Below are positions 54,742 to 63,536 of a stretch of DNA of 64,000 bases, piece after piece. Location: the NCBI RefSeq assembly GCF_030816915.1, contig NZ_JAUSYN010000002.1, forward strand, positions 1,997,501-2,061,500, given 5' to 3'. Numbering within the stretch: the stretch's first letter is position 1; every line of letters starts with the position of its first letter. This DNA comes from Streptomyces sp. B3I8 (GTDB lineage Bacteria > Actinomycetota > Actinomycetes > Streptomycetales > Streptomycetaceae). Under the pieces are notes generated by a model. It searched no databases. It was not told the origin of the DNA and saw only the letters and a list, made by a program, of their open reading frames with translations. Position numbers and translations under genes: made by a program.

Positions 54742-54813
54742 TGGGCGCGGACGGTTTCGAACCGCCGACATCTGCCTTGTAAGGGCAGCGCTCTACCGCT
54801 GAGCTACGCGCCC
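54742..54813 (-). tRNA. tRNA-Val (anticodon TAC)
   Basis: Reading the minus strand, the acceptor stem is GGGCGCG / CGCGCCC with discriminator A. The D-arm is GCTC AGCGGTA GAGC. The anticodon stem CTGCC/GGCAG holds the loop CTTACAA, giving anticodon TAC (decoding GUA). The T-arm is GCGGTTCGAAACCGT. The CCA end is not encoded. A terminator lies downstream. Confidence 0.95.
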
Positions 54814-54994
54814 GGGGTGAGTGGACAGACTACCCTGCCGCCGGGCCCGGGCGGCAAACGCGTGGCGGGCGGGGGTTATCCCCACCCCGGGAGGGCAGCG
54901 AGCAGGATCGTGCGGGGTGTCGGGGGTCCGTACGGTCGTGGAGCAGTGGGGTGAGCGGCCGCGTGGTGCGGGCGCCGGGGCTCTGGGGGTCGTG

Positions 54995-55762
54995 ATGAGC
55001 AGGACGGCGAATCGGCGGCGCGGGCTGTTGTCTGCGGTGGTGCTGGGCGGGGTCGTGGCCGTCGCGGCCGGGTGTGGTGCCGACGCGGGGGACGACAACG
55101 CGCCCGACCACCGGTCGTTCGCGTTGCACGGGCGGACGCTGACCGTCGACTCGGACGACTCCACGCTGGTGCTCGTCCCCGGCGACGGCGACAAGGTGCG
55201 CGTGACCCGGTGGTTCAAGGGCAAGGTCGTGCTCGGCGGCGACCCGAAGGTGTCCTGGAAGGTCGACGGCGACCGGCTGGTGCTGCGTACGCACTGCTCG
55301 GGCTTTGTCGCGGACTGTTCCGCCAAGCACCGCATCGAGGTGCCGCGCGGCATCGCGGTCACGGTCCGCGAGGACGACGGCGGCGTCACCGCGCGCGGTT
55401 TCCGTTCGGCGCTGGACATCCGCACGGCCGACGGGGCGGTGCGCGTCAGCGACGTCGGGGGACCGCTGTCCCTGCACTCCGACGACGGTTCGGTCCACGC
55501 CACCGGTGTCGGCTCCCACACCGTACGCGTCGGCACGAAGGACGGGTCCGTGCACCTGGACCTGAACACCGTCCCCGACCGGGTCGCGGCCGAGAGCGAC
55601 GACGGCTCCCTCACGCTGGCGCTGCCGCGCGCCGCGTACCGGGTGACGGCCACGTCCAAGGACGGGTCCGTCCATGTGTCCGTGCCCCGGGACGACGGAA
55701 GCCCCCATGTGATCGGCGCCCGCACCCAGGACGGGTCGGTGACGGTCAGGACAGGTCGGTGA
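54995..55762 (+). CDS. DUF4097-like beta-repeat lipoprotein
   Basis: A 255-residue lipoprotein. The signal peptide ends in a lipobox (VAVAAGC, Cys about residue 27), so it is anchored outside the membrane. From about residue 140 the sequence has six repeats of a DGSV-type unit (TADGAVRVSDV, DDGSVHATGV, KDGSVHLDLN, DDGSLTLALP, KDGSVHVSVP, QDGSVTVRTG), typical of a parallel beta-helix/DUF4097-like adhesin fold. Two Cys (THCSGFVADCSAKH) may form a disulfide. ATG start; no clear operon partner. Confidence 0.85.
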   Translation: MSRTANRRRGLLSAVVLGGVVAVAAGCGADAGDDNAPDHRSFALHGRTLTVDSDDSTLVLVPGDGDKVRVTRWFKGKVVLGGDPKVSWKVDGDRLVLRTHCSGFVADCSAKHRIEVPRGIAVTVREDDGGVTARGFRSALDIRTADGAVRVSDVGGPLSLHSDDGSVHATGVGSHTVRVGTKDGSVHLDLNTVPDRVAAESDDGSLTLALPRAAYRVTATSKDGSVHVSVPRDDGSPHVIGARTQDGSVTVRTGR

Positions 55763-55971
55763 CGGTGCGCCCGGCAGCAAGGTGACGGTGCGCCCGGCCA
55801 TGGGCTGACCGCGCGCACGGCCACGGGCCGACGGTGTGCCCTGCCGCGTCCGGGCCGTCGTCACGGCGCCCTTCCCGGCCGTCGTCACGGCGAACCGGAT
55901 CACCCGTGTGTTCGTCCTCAACCGGTGGGAGAATGAACACCGGGCAGCGGACGACAGTACGGGAGAGGGAT

Positions 55972-57372
55972 GTGACGGCCACACCGCCAGAGCCGTACAC
56001 ACAGTCGAGACACCACCGGCGAGCGTTTCCGCACGGGCCTGTCCCACTCCTCGTCCGCGCCGCCCGCGACGCGTTCACCCTGTTCGCGCTGCCCGTGCTC
56101 GTCGCCCCGCTGCTGGCGGCCGCGTACGCCGGGGGCGGGACCCGCCGGTGGTTCGGCGGGCGGTCGGAGGGGGCGCGGGCCGAGGCGCAGGCCGCCAAGG
56201 ACGCCGCGGCGGCCGCGTTCTACGAGCTGGACACCGCCCAGCGGGATCTGCGCATCTCCATGGAGACCATCGCCGCCGTCGACGACTCCCCCGCCGCCCG
56301 GCGCGCGCTCACCGACTTCGAGGCGTTCGGGCAGCGCATAGACGAGGTCAGCGGCCGCTACATCGCCGCCGTCGACGCCTGTGACCTCGACCGGGACGAC
56401 CTGGACGCCTCCGCCGCCGCCCACGCCCGCCGTGACCTCACCGCCGCCAAGGACGAGCTGCTGCGGGTCAAGCAGGAGCTGGATCGTTTCACCCAGGGGC
56501 TCGGCCCGCTGCTCGGCAAGGCGGAGACGCAACTCGCCCGGCTCGCCCCCGCCGTCGAACGCGCCCGGCAGGCCCTGCGCGCCGCCACCGGCGCCCTGGA
56601 CGCCGTACGCGGCACGGGGCTGAACGCCGACGATCTCGCCGCCCGGCTGGCCGCCCTCGGCCCCGAGCTGACGAGACTGAACGAAGGCGCGGGCCGGCAC
56701 GGCGTCGGGGACACCCTTCAGCGGGCGGAGCGGGTCTCCCGGGAGGCCGGGGCGGTGCGGGCGGAGGCCGAGCGGCTGCCGGAGCGGGCCGCCGAGATCG
56801 ACCACCGGCTGGTGTCGCTGCGCACCCGCGCGCAGGCGCTGACCACGCGCGCGAGCCAGGTGCAGCCGGTCCTCAGCGAGCTGCGGCGGCGCTTCGTGGC
56901 CGCCTGCTGGCAGGACCTTCAGTCGGTGCCGGAGCTGGCCGCCGAGAACGTGACGCAGGCGGAGCGGAAGCTGGCGGAGGCACGGGCGGCCCGGCAGGAG
57001 CAGCGGTGGGCGGACGCCACGGCGCGGCTGGCGACGGTGCGGGCGCTGCTGAACTCGACGGACGAGGCGGTGTCCGCGGCCGGTGACCGGCTGCGGCGGC
57101 TCAACGCCGTGCAGAAGGATCCGCAGGCGGAGATCGAGCGGACGCGGTTCGCGGTGCGGGACGCGCAGCGGCTGGCGATGGCGGGGCGGACGACGCCGGA
57201 GCCGCGGCATGCGGGGCCGCTGGACGCGGCGGTGGAGCGGTTGGAGCGGGCGGTCGCGGGGCTGGAGGGCCGGCACCCGGACTACTGGCGGTTCCTGGTG
57301 GAGATGGATGCCGTGCGGGGGGTCGCGGCGGGGGTGGTCGCGGACATCAGGGGGTCGCGGGCCGGTGGGTGA
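55972..57372 (+). CDS. Membrane-anchored coiled-coil protein
   Basis: A 466-residue protein with one N-terminal membrane helix (FALPVLVAPLLAAAYAGGG, about 32-50). The remaining ~410 residues are almost wholly helical with heptads (EAQAAKDAAAAAFYELDTAQRDLRISMETI, AKDELLRVKQELDRFTQGLGPLLGKAETQLARL, EAERLPERAAEIDHRLVSLRTRAQAL). It has no enzymatic motif. It may be a cytoskeletal or envelope scaffold. The GTG at 55972 with GGGAGAGGG was chosen; an ATG 13 codons earlier is too close to its site. Function unknown. Confidence 0.75.
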   Translation: MTATPPEPYTQSRHHRRAFPHGPVPLLVRAARDAFTLFALPVLVAPLLAAAYAGGGTRRWFGGRSEGARAEAQAAKDAAAAAFYELDTAQRDLRISMETIAAVDDSPAARRALTDFEAFGQRIDEVSGRYIAAVDACDLDRDDLDASAAAHARRDLTAAKDELLRVKQELDRFTQGLGPLLGKAETQLARLAPAVERARQALRAATGALDAVRGTGLNADDLAARLAALGPELTRLNEGAGRHGVGDTLQRAERVSREAGAVRAEAERLPERAAEIDHRLVSLRTRAQALTTRASQVQPVLSELRRRFVAACWQDLQSVPELAAENVTQAERKLAEARAARQEQRWADATARLATVRALLNSTDEAVSAAGDRLRRLNAVQKDPQAEIERTRFAVRDAQRLAMAGRTTPEPRHAGPLDAAVERLERAVAGLEGRHPDYWRFLVEMDAVRGVAAGVVADIRGSRAGG

Positions 57373-57505
57373 CGGTCGGGTGCCGGTTACCGGCTGACGG
57401 GTTGTTCGCCCCGCCGCCCCTTCCCTCCCCCACGCTCTCAGCTTCGTCCGAGCCGGGGCCCCATTGTCTCCCGGGGGCCTTTGCCCTCGGGCCCCCGAAG
57501 GACGC

Positions 57506-57545
57506 GCAGTTCCCCGCGCCCCCGAGAAGAACAGGGGCGCGGGGG
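57506..57545. repeat. Inverted gcgcagttccccgcgcccc element / terminator
   Basis: gcgcagttccccgcgcccc is the same core seen three times near 9040-9212. Here CCCCGCGCCCC (57512-57522) pairs with GGGGCGCGGGG (57534-57544). A separate stem formed by cgggggcc and ggcccccg lies just upstream (about 57465-57497). It sits between convergent genes and probably terminates both. Confidence 0.8.
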
Positions 57546-57555
57546 CCCGCTCAGA

Positions 57556-58737
57556 TCACGTGCGGTACGCGTAGTACGCCGCGTTGGGGTACGACGCGAT
57601 GATGCTCGCCAGCGACCGGTTGTACGTGTTGGTCGAGTGGTACGACAGGTACGGCACACCGTTCACGCGCGACGTGACGATCATGGTGTGGTCCTTGGAC
57701 CCGTCCTTGTTGAAGTCCATCTGCAGCACGTCGCCGACGTCGAGCTGGTAGACGTTGGCGAGGCTCGTGACCCGCTTCGAGGACAGGGCGAACCAGGAGA
57801 ACTCGTTGACGCCGACGAACGAGTCCGACTGGATGTCCGAGTTGCCGAACCACTTGTGGAAGTCCGTGCCGTCACCCGGCACGTGCTTCCAGCCGCCGGC
57901 CTTCAGCGACTGGCTGACGAAGTTGGTGCAGTCGCCGCCCTCGCCGGCCCCGTTGAAGTCGGGGTAGTCCGGGTTGTAGCTGCTCCAGTACTTCTTGGCG
58001 TAGTCCGCCATGGCCTGGTAGTTGTACGTGCCCGACGTCAGGTTCTTCGGGGCGGCCGCCGGGTTCCGCGTGATGGCGGAGCGGGTGGCCTCCGGCGGGG
58101 CGTCGTCGGTGGCGGTGGCCGGCGCCTTGACCGTCGGCGCGGTCGGCTGGTTGACGGCGACGCCGTCGTCCGTGTCGCGCACCTGGGTGAGCTGCCAGTC
58201 GCCGTCCCTGTCGGCCGTGAACGACAGCTTGTGGTGGGCCTGGAAGCCGGTGGTCTTGGGCTGCTTGCCCTTGGCCTTCGCGTACGTCAGCGTCGTGGTC
58301 TCGGTGACCTCGGCGGTGGCGTGACGGCCGTTCACCCGGGTCTTGTCCAGCGTGACGCTGGTCTTGGCGCCGCTGTACTGCTCGCCGAGCGAGGCGAGGC
58401 GCTTCTTGCGGTCCTGCAGCGTCGAGACGGCCGTGTGCTCGTCGCGCGTGAGCGACTGGGACAGCCGGACGTCGCCGTGGAAGCGGTTCGACAGGGACTT
58501 GCGGCCCCGGTACTGCTGCTTGTCAGTGGCGACCAGGGCGTCCGTGCGGTCGGTGAAGACCGCGTCGGCCAGGTTCTGGAAGGTCGCCTTCGTCTGCTTG
58601 TCCACGGTGGGCTGGTCCACCGTGGATGCGCCCGCGCTCCAGTTGGGCAGCATGGCCACGCCCGCGACGACCGAGGCGGCCGCCGCAGTGAATATGGTCG
58701 CGCGTCGCCGCTTGCGGCTCAATTTCCTTGACTTCAC
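57556..58737 (-). CDS. Secreted amidase-domain (NlpC/CHAP-like, Amidase_6) protein
   Basis: A 393-residue secreted protein. The signal peptide (ATIFTAAAASVVAGVAMLPNWSAGAS, preceded by KSRKLSRKRRR) leads to a ~180-residue helical/beta N-terminal domain. A C-terminal Amidase_6 domain starts about residue 240 (YNYQAMADYAKKYWSSYNPDYPDFNGAGEGGDCTNFVSQSLKAGGW), with catalytic Cys in GGDCTNFVSQ and His in SKDHTMIVTS. It probably cuts peptide cross-links or acyl groups in the wall. GTG start after GAGGGG. Next to other envelope genes. Confidence 0.88.
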   Translation of the reverse strand: MKSRKLSRKRRRATIFTAAAASVVAGVAMLPNWSAGASTVDQPTVDKQTKATFQNLADAVFTDRTDALVATDKQQYRGRKSLSNRFHGDVRLSQSLTRDEHTAVSTLQDRKKRLASLGEQYSGAKTSVTLDKTRVNGRHATAEVTETTTLTYAKAKGKQPKTTGFQAHHKLSFTADRDGDWQLTQVRDTDDGVAVNQPTAPTVKAPATATDDAPPEATRSAITRNPAAAPKNLTSGTYNYQAMADYAKKYWSSYNPDYPDFNGAGEGGDCTNFVSQSLKAGGWKHVPGDGTDFHKWFGNSDIQSDSFVGVNEFSWFALSSKRVTSLANVYQLDVGDVLQMDFNKDGSKDHTMIVTSRVNGVPYLSYHSTNTYNRSLASIIASYPNAAYYAYRT

Positions 58738-58956
58738 TGAGATTCCCCTCTGCCCGGCACCGGTACGCCGGGGGCTGGAATGATGCCATGACCCTCGTAT
58801 CGCCTGTGAAGGGGGATGCACAAGAGACGTCGGGAAACTTCACAGAACCGATCTGTTCCGGAGATGTCCGAAGCGGCACAATGATCACGCGTTCTGCTGA
58901 TCCTCCGTCATCGGCCCCTGGGCGGGCGACGGGCGGTCGGCTCCCGCGGGCGATCG

Positions 58957-60246
58957 TCACTGCACCACGGTCGACCAGTCCGGCGACTGCCCCGGGTCCA
59001 GACTGCGCAGCCGTTGCAGCGTGGCCGGCTTCTGCACGTCCATCCAGTCGGCGAGCTCCTTGAAGGACACGCACTTGACGCCCTTCTTGGTGCACACGCT
59101 CTTGATGACCTGGTCGATGGACTTCATGTAGATGCCGCCGTTCCAGTCCTCGAAGTGGTTGCCGATGAACAGCGGCGCCCGGCTGCCGTAGTAGACCCGG
59201 TTGAAGCCGGCCATGTAGGAGTCGACCGTCTGCTGCTGCCACTGGGGGAACTTGGCGGGATCGCCCTGTGTCTCCCCGGCTGACTGGTTGTAGAGGAAGT
59301 TGAAGTCCATGGACAGGCCCTGGTACTTGCCGCTCTCGTACGGGAGCATCTCCAGCGGGAAGTCCCAGACGCCGTCCTTCTTCTTCGGCCATATCTGGAA
59401 ATCACCCGGGGAGCTGGCATCGTAGCGCCAGCCGTAGTCCTTCATGGCCTTGAGCAGGTTGGGCTGGCCCTCCAGGCAGGGGGCGCGGCCGCCGGTGACC
59501 TCCTTCCTGAAGTCGAAGGGCAGCGGGTCGATGTCCTTGTAGCCGGTGTTGGTCTTCCACTTCTCGACGAAGTCGTAGAACTGGTCGATCTCGCTCTTCC
59601 ACTGCGCCACGCTCCAGTCGCCGCCGCCCTTGGTGCCGCAGAAGTGGCCGTTGAAGTGGGTGCCGATCTCGTTGCCCTGGTCGTAGGCCAGGCGCAACTG
59701 CTCCAGAGTGGTGCGGATGTGCTCGTCGGTGGGGTAGCTGATGGCGGCGGAGCCCCGGTCGTGCATCGGGGGGTCGTAGAGGTCCTTCTTGTCCTTCGGC
59801 AGCAGGTAGATGCCAGTGAGGAAGAAGGTCATGTGGGCGTCGTACTCCTCGGCGAGCTCCCGGTAGTGCGAGAACAGGTGGTCACTGCCCTCCAGCGCGC
59901 CGTCCCAGGAGAAGACCACGAACTGCGGCGGCTTCTCCCCCTTCTTCAGCGGGACGGCCTTCAGCTGGCCCTTCTGCGGCCCGGTGTACGAGGTGGAGCC
60001 GTCCCCGAGCACCTTGGTCCTCCCGTCCCACTCCGGTTCCTTGGACGCCTTGGCGGAGTCCGTCCTGCCGTCCTCGCCGGTGGAGGCGGCCGGGGAGGCG
60101 TCGTCGGAGCGGCTGAGCGTCAGGAAGGCGACGGCCAGCGACGCCATGACGAGAAGGAGCGCCATGACCAGGAACCCGGGGCGGGCGTTACGGCGGGGAC
60201 GGGTGCGGCGGCGGTGGCCGGAGGTCTGTTTCATACGGGGCACCAT
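58957..60246 (-). CDS. Polysaccharide deacetylase-like secreted protein (NodB fold)
   Basis: A 429-residue protein. The N-terminal membrane anchor is PGFLVMALLLVMASLAVAFLTL (about 23-44), followed by a ~60-residue linker and a deacetylase-like barrel (about 105-400). Motif 1 reads QFVVFSWDGAL, in place of TFDDG; motif 2 reads GNEIGTHFNGHFCG (His-x3-His metal site). Other blocks are WRYDASSPGDFQIWPKKKDGVWDFPLEML and FIGNHFEDWNGGIY. It has only one of the usual two Asp, so activity may be altered. Start ATG with no strong ribosome site; an in-frame ATG 4 codons later is possible. Upstream of the secreted amidase-domain gene. Confidence 0.8.
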   Translation of the reverse strand: MVPRMKQTSGHRRRTRPRRNARPGFLVMALLLVMASLAVAFLTLSRSDDASPAASTGEDGRTDSAKASKEPEWDGRTKVLGDGSTSYTGPQKGQLKAVPLKKGEKPPQFVVFSWDGALEGSDHLFSHYRELAEEYDAHMTFFLTGIYLLPKDKKDLYDPPMHDRGSAAISYPTDEHIRTTLEQLRLAYDQGNEIGTHFNGHFCGTKGGGDWSVAQWKSEIDQFYDFVEKWKTNTGYKDIDPLPFDFRKEVTGGRAPCLEGQPNLLKAMKDYGWRYDASSPGDFQIWPKKKDGVWDFPLEMLPYESGKYQGLSMDFNFLYNQSAGETQGDPAKFPQWQQQTVDSYMAGFNRVYYGSRAPLFIGNHFEDWNGGIYMKSIDQVIKSVCTKKGVKCVSFKELADWMDVQKPATLQRLRSLDPGQSPDWSTVVQ

Positions 60247-60279
60247 CTGGGAGTGAGGGGTGGCGGGTTGACGCGGCCG

Positions 60280-63117
60280 TCAGCCGAGCGGGGCCATGGC
60301 GCTCGACCAGATGCCGTACGGGACGCTGTCGGCGGCGGTTCCGGCGAGTCCCTTCAGCGGCAGTGGTTCGAGGCTCTTGGCCAGGTCCATGCGGTAGACG
60401 ACCACGGCGGTGGAGACCTCCTTGTCCGTTCCGACGTACCAGGAAGCGGTGTCGTCCTCGGTGGTGCCGGCCTTGCCGGACACCTTGGCCGAGGGGGCCG
60501 CCGCGGTGGGATGTGCGAGGTGGAACGAGTCGGTGAGCGCCCGGGTGACCTCGTCGGCCACGTCGGCGCCCATCGCGCGGCGGGCGGGCGGCCGGTCCAG
60601 CGGCACCGTGGAGCCGTTGCGCGTGAGGCGGCGCACCGAGTACGGGTCGGTGTGCCGGCCCTCGGCGTCGAACGTGGCGTAGGCGTCGGCCATCCGGATG
60701 GCGCTGGGCCGGGAGCTGCCCAGGGACAGGTCGGGCACCTGCGCGCCCAGGCTGGAGCGGAGCAGGCCGGCGTCGACCGCGGTGTCCCGCACCTTGTCCA
60801 GTCCGGTGTCCATGCCGAGCTGCATGAACGGGGTGTTCACGGAGTGGGCCAGCGCCTCGCGCAGACTGATCCGCCCCCAGTCCTTCTTGCCGTCGTTGTG
60901 CGCGGCGACCTTCTTGCCGCTGCGGTCCCAGTAGGGCCCCTCGGGCGTGGTCACGGGCACGCCGTCGTCGCCGTCGTAGACCGATGCGGGAGTGACGGGG
61001 CTGCGGGGTGCGTCGCGCTTCTTGGTGATGCCGTGCTCCAGGCCGGCGGCGTAGACGAAGGGCAGGAAGGCGCTGCCGGCCGGGACGGTGGACGCGTTCG
61101 ACTCGTTGTAGCCCTGTTTACGGTGGTCGGGGCCGCCGTAGACGGCCATGATCCGTCCGTCGGAGCCGACCGAGGAGGCCCCGTAGTGGGCTGTCTTCGC
61201 GGCGTCCGGGTCGTCGTCCATCGCCGCCTTGCGGGCCTTGGTCACGGTGTCGGTGAGCACCTTCTCCCGCTTCTTGTCGAAGGTCGTGTAGATCTGGTAC
61301 CCGCCCAGGTCGAACTCCTTGGCCGTCAGGTGCGCGGACTTCTTGGCGTACTGGGACGCCAGTTCGACCAGGTAGTCGCTCTGCTCACCGGTGTCGTAGA
61401 GCGGGTTGGTCCTGAGCGGCTCGGGAAACGTCTTGTACGTGGCGCGTTCGGAGGCGGACAGCTTGCCGATCTTGACCATGCGGTCGAGGATCCAGTTCCA
61501 CCGGTCCACGGCGCGGGCGTGGTTGGCCTGGTTCAGCGTCGGGTCGTACAGGCCCGCGCCCTTGAGCAGACAGGCGAGGAACGCGGCCTCGCCCGCGTCG
61601 AGCTTGCTGACGTCCTTGCCGTAGTACGCCTGGGCGGCGCGCTGGATGCCGTACGTGCCGCGGCCGAACCAGCTCGTGTTCAGGTAGCCCTCGAGGATCT
61701 TGTCCTTGCTCATCTGGTTGTCGAGCTTGAGGGAGATCATCGCCTCGGTGAACTTGCGGCTGACCGTCTGGTTCTGGTTCAGATAGACGTTCTTGACGTA
61801 CTGCTGGGTGATGGTCGAGCCGCCCTCGGTGTCCCCCTCGCCGACGGTGCGCCACAGGGCGCGGGAGATGCCCTTGACGGAGATGCCGGGGTCGGAGTAG
61901 AAGCTCTCGTTCTCGGCGGCGAGCACCGCCCAGCGGACGTCGGCGGGGATGTCCTTCAGTGGCATCGCCTGCCGTTGCACCCAGCCGGTGCGGGCCATCG
62001 GGGTGCCGTCGGACCAGAAGTAGACGTTGTCCTGTTGCGTGGCATACGTATTGAGGTTCTGCGGTATGTCCGTCGCCGCGTAGGCCACGGCCAGGGTGCC
62101 GGTGCCCAGGCCGAGGGCTATGAGCAGGGCGCCCAGCCACTGCCGCCAGGACGGCAGCCAGCGGCGCCAGTCGGTGCGGCCGGGGCGCGGGTAGACCGGC
62201 TTGAAGTGCCGCGCGTACGGGGCGAGTCGGGCACGGGCGGCGGCGAGCGGAGGGCCGAGGCGGGCGGCGAGGGGCGCGAAGAACCCGGCGACGGCGGAGG
62301 GCACCGTCGCGGCGGCGGTCTTCGGCTTGGCCTTGCGGCGGGAGCCGCGCCGGCGGGGGGCCTGCGGCGGTTCGCCGCCGCCCGACGCGTCGTTGGACGC
62401 GGACGAGGATTCGGGTGCGGGAGGAGTGAAGACCCGCAGCGCCATCGTCTCGTCGGGTGGCGGGGGGACGCGCAGCGCCATGGTCTCCTCCGGCGGGGGA
62501 GGACGGCGCAGGGCCATCGTCTCCTCCGGCGGCGGAGGGACCCGCAGGGCCATGGTCTCGTCCGGACGCCGGGTGTCGACGGCGTCTTCGTGATCGTCGG
62601 CATCGGCATCGGGGCCGGGGCCGTCCGCCTGGTCGGCCCCGGTCAGGTCACGGTCGTCGTCGTCCCGGCCGCCCTCCCGGGCGTTCGGGTCGTCCTCCCG
62701 GGCATTCCGGCCGTTCCGGTCATCTTCCCGGGTGTTCCGGGCATCTTCGCGCGGCGTGGCGGGTTCCGGTCGCTCGGGACGCATCGGACGCTCCGGGCGC
62801 CGAGGAAGTTCGAGGCGCTCGGGAAGTTTCGGGCGCTCCAAGTGCTCGGGGCGCTCCGGTCGTTCAGGATGCCCGTGATCCTCGGATTGTTCCGCGTCGT
62901 CCGTGTTTTCCAACTGCTCGGTACGTTCCGACCGTTCGGGATGGTGTGGCCACTCGGGTATGCCGGAGGCCGGGTCGTCGGCCGGGCCGTGCCCGAATCG
63001 TTTCGGCGGGGTCGCACGGCGGCGGCCAGGGCGCTCGTCGCCCTCCCCTTCATCCATGATCGGCTCCGGAACGGGGACGGCCCAGGGGCTGCGGGACATC
63101 TGTTCGATGTCGGGCAT
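60280..63117 (-). CDS. Class A-type penicillin-binding protein with degenerate transpeptidase SxxK
   Basis: A 945-residue bifunctional PBP. Residues ~1-320 are cytoplasmic, with Pro-Glu-Arg repeats and four ETMALR repeats. One helix (WLGALLIALGLGTGTLAVAYAA) anchors the protein. The glycosyltransferase GT51 domain has AENESFYSDPGISVKGI (Glu402), GGSTITQQYVKNVYL and KDKILEGYLNTSWFG. The transpeptidase half has GSAFLPF at Ser682, where the canonical motif is SxxK; Leu685 replaces Lys. SVN (759-761) and KAGT (882-885) are present. It may therefore polymerise glycan without efficient cross-linking. It heads a group of minus-strand envelope genes. Confidence 0.9.
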   Translation of the reverse strand: MPDIEQMSRSPWAVPVPEPIMDEGEGDERPGRRRATPPKRFGHGPADDPASGIPEWPHHPERSERTEQLENTDDAEQSEDHGHPERPERPEHLERPKLPERLELPRRPERPMRPERPEPATPREDARNTREDDRNGRNAREDDPNAREGGRDDDDRDLTGADQADGPGPDADADDHEDAVDTRRPDETMALRVPPPPEETMALRRPPPPEETMALRVPPPPDETMALRVFTPPAPESSSASNDASGGGEPPQAPRRRGSRRKAKPKTAAATVPSAVAGFFAPLAARLGPPLAAARARLAPYARHFKPVYPRPGRTDWRRWLPSWRQWLGALLIALGLGTGTLAVAYAATDIPQNLNTYATQQDNVYFWSDGTPMARTGWVQRQAMPLKDIPADVRWAVLAAENESFYSDPGISVKGISRALWRTVGEGDTEGGSTITQQYVKNVYLNQNQTVSRKFTEAMISLKLDNQMSKDKILEGYLNTSWFGRGTYGIQRAAQAYYGKDVSKLDAGEAAFLACLLKGAGLYDPTLNQANHARAVDRWNWILDRMVKIGKLSASERATYKTFPEPLRTNPLYDTGEQSDYLVELASQYAKKSAHLTAKEFDLGGYQIYTTFDKKREKVLTDTVTKARKAAMDDDPDAAKTAHYGASSVGSDGRIMAVYGGPDHRKQGYNESNASTVPAGSAFLPFVYAAGLEHGITKKRDAPRSPVTPASVYDGDDGVPVTTPEGPYWDRSGKKVAAHNDGKKDWGRISLREALAHSVNTPFMQLGMDTGLDKVRDTAVDAGLLRSSLGAQVPDLSLGSSRPSAIRMADAYATFDAEGRHTDPYSVRRLTRNGSTVPLDRPPARRAMGADVADEVTRALTDSFHLAHPTAAAPSAKVSGKAGTTEDDTASWYVGTDKEVSTAVVVYRMDLAKSLEPLPLKGLAGTAADSVPYGIWSSAMAPLG
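62435..62578. repeat. Four 36-bp in-frame repeats encoding ETMALR units
   Basis: Copies start at 62435, 62471, 62507 and 62543 with exact 36-bp spacing. On the minus strand they encode four 12-residue units of the form (D/E)ETMALRVPPPP in the cytoplasmic part of the PBP. Thr and ALR are invariant. Synonymous differences between copies suggest the protein sequence is under selection. Confidence 0.9.
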
Positions 63118-63536
63118 GGGTCACGACTGCGTCTCCCTCCGCACTCGGTGTTGCGCGCGCGGGTAGATGCAGCTGCCGCATTCTGCGGCTGCGAGCCCCC
63201 CTCCCACGACATGCGGCTCATCGCGGCACGCATAAATTATCAGTGACCACTGCGCGCACTTCGGTCAGCGGCAAATGAGAAATGGTCAAGAACAGGCAGT
63301 GTACGGAGAGTATGTGGCGAGGGGGGGTCTGTGCGACAGGTGTGACCTGGGATTTTTTCCGCCCCCGCCGCCCCTTCCCTTCCCGAACCCGGGGGCTCCG
63401 CCCCCGGACCCCGCAGGTGCGTTGTTCGCCACAGACCGGTGGGGAACCGCGCGGGCAACCACACCCCGCCCGCACTCGCCGGTGAACCCGTCTCCCCGGG
63501 GCTCTGCCGCGACGGTGCCGTGCCGCGAGCCACCGC
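63118..63536. other. Intergenic region with promoter and hairpin
   Basis: This 419-bp stretch has no convincing gene. AT-rich segments (cataaattatcagtg at ~63230, caaatgagaaatggtcaagaac at ~63273) probably hold the PBP promoter. At 63389-63407 CCGGGGGC and GCCCCCGG form an 8-bp stem with loop tcc, set in a C-rich ccccttcccttcccgaac context also seen near 57420. It probably terminates the HAD-like gene on the minus strand. Confidence 0.5.

Noticed and set aside
59644..63246. A 1200-codon plus-strand open frame opposite the PBP and deacetylase-like genes
   Set aside because: It is an antisense shadow of G/C-rich coding sequence. Minus-strand proteins have catalytic motifs, signal anchors and family lengths; this frame is low-complexity Val/Gly/Arg and spans two genes plus intergenic DNA.
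63389..63407. Insertion-sequence end
   Set aside because: The short CCGGGGGC/GCCCCCGG stem is a hairpin with a 3-nt loop, without a transposase or target duplication.
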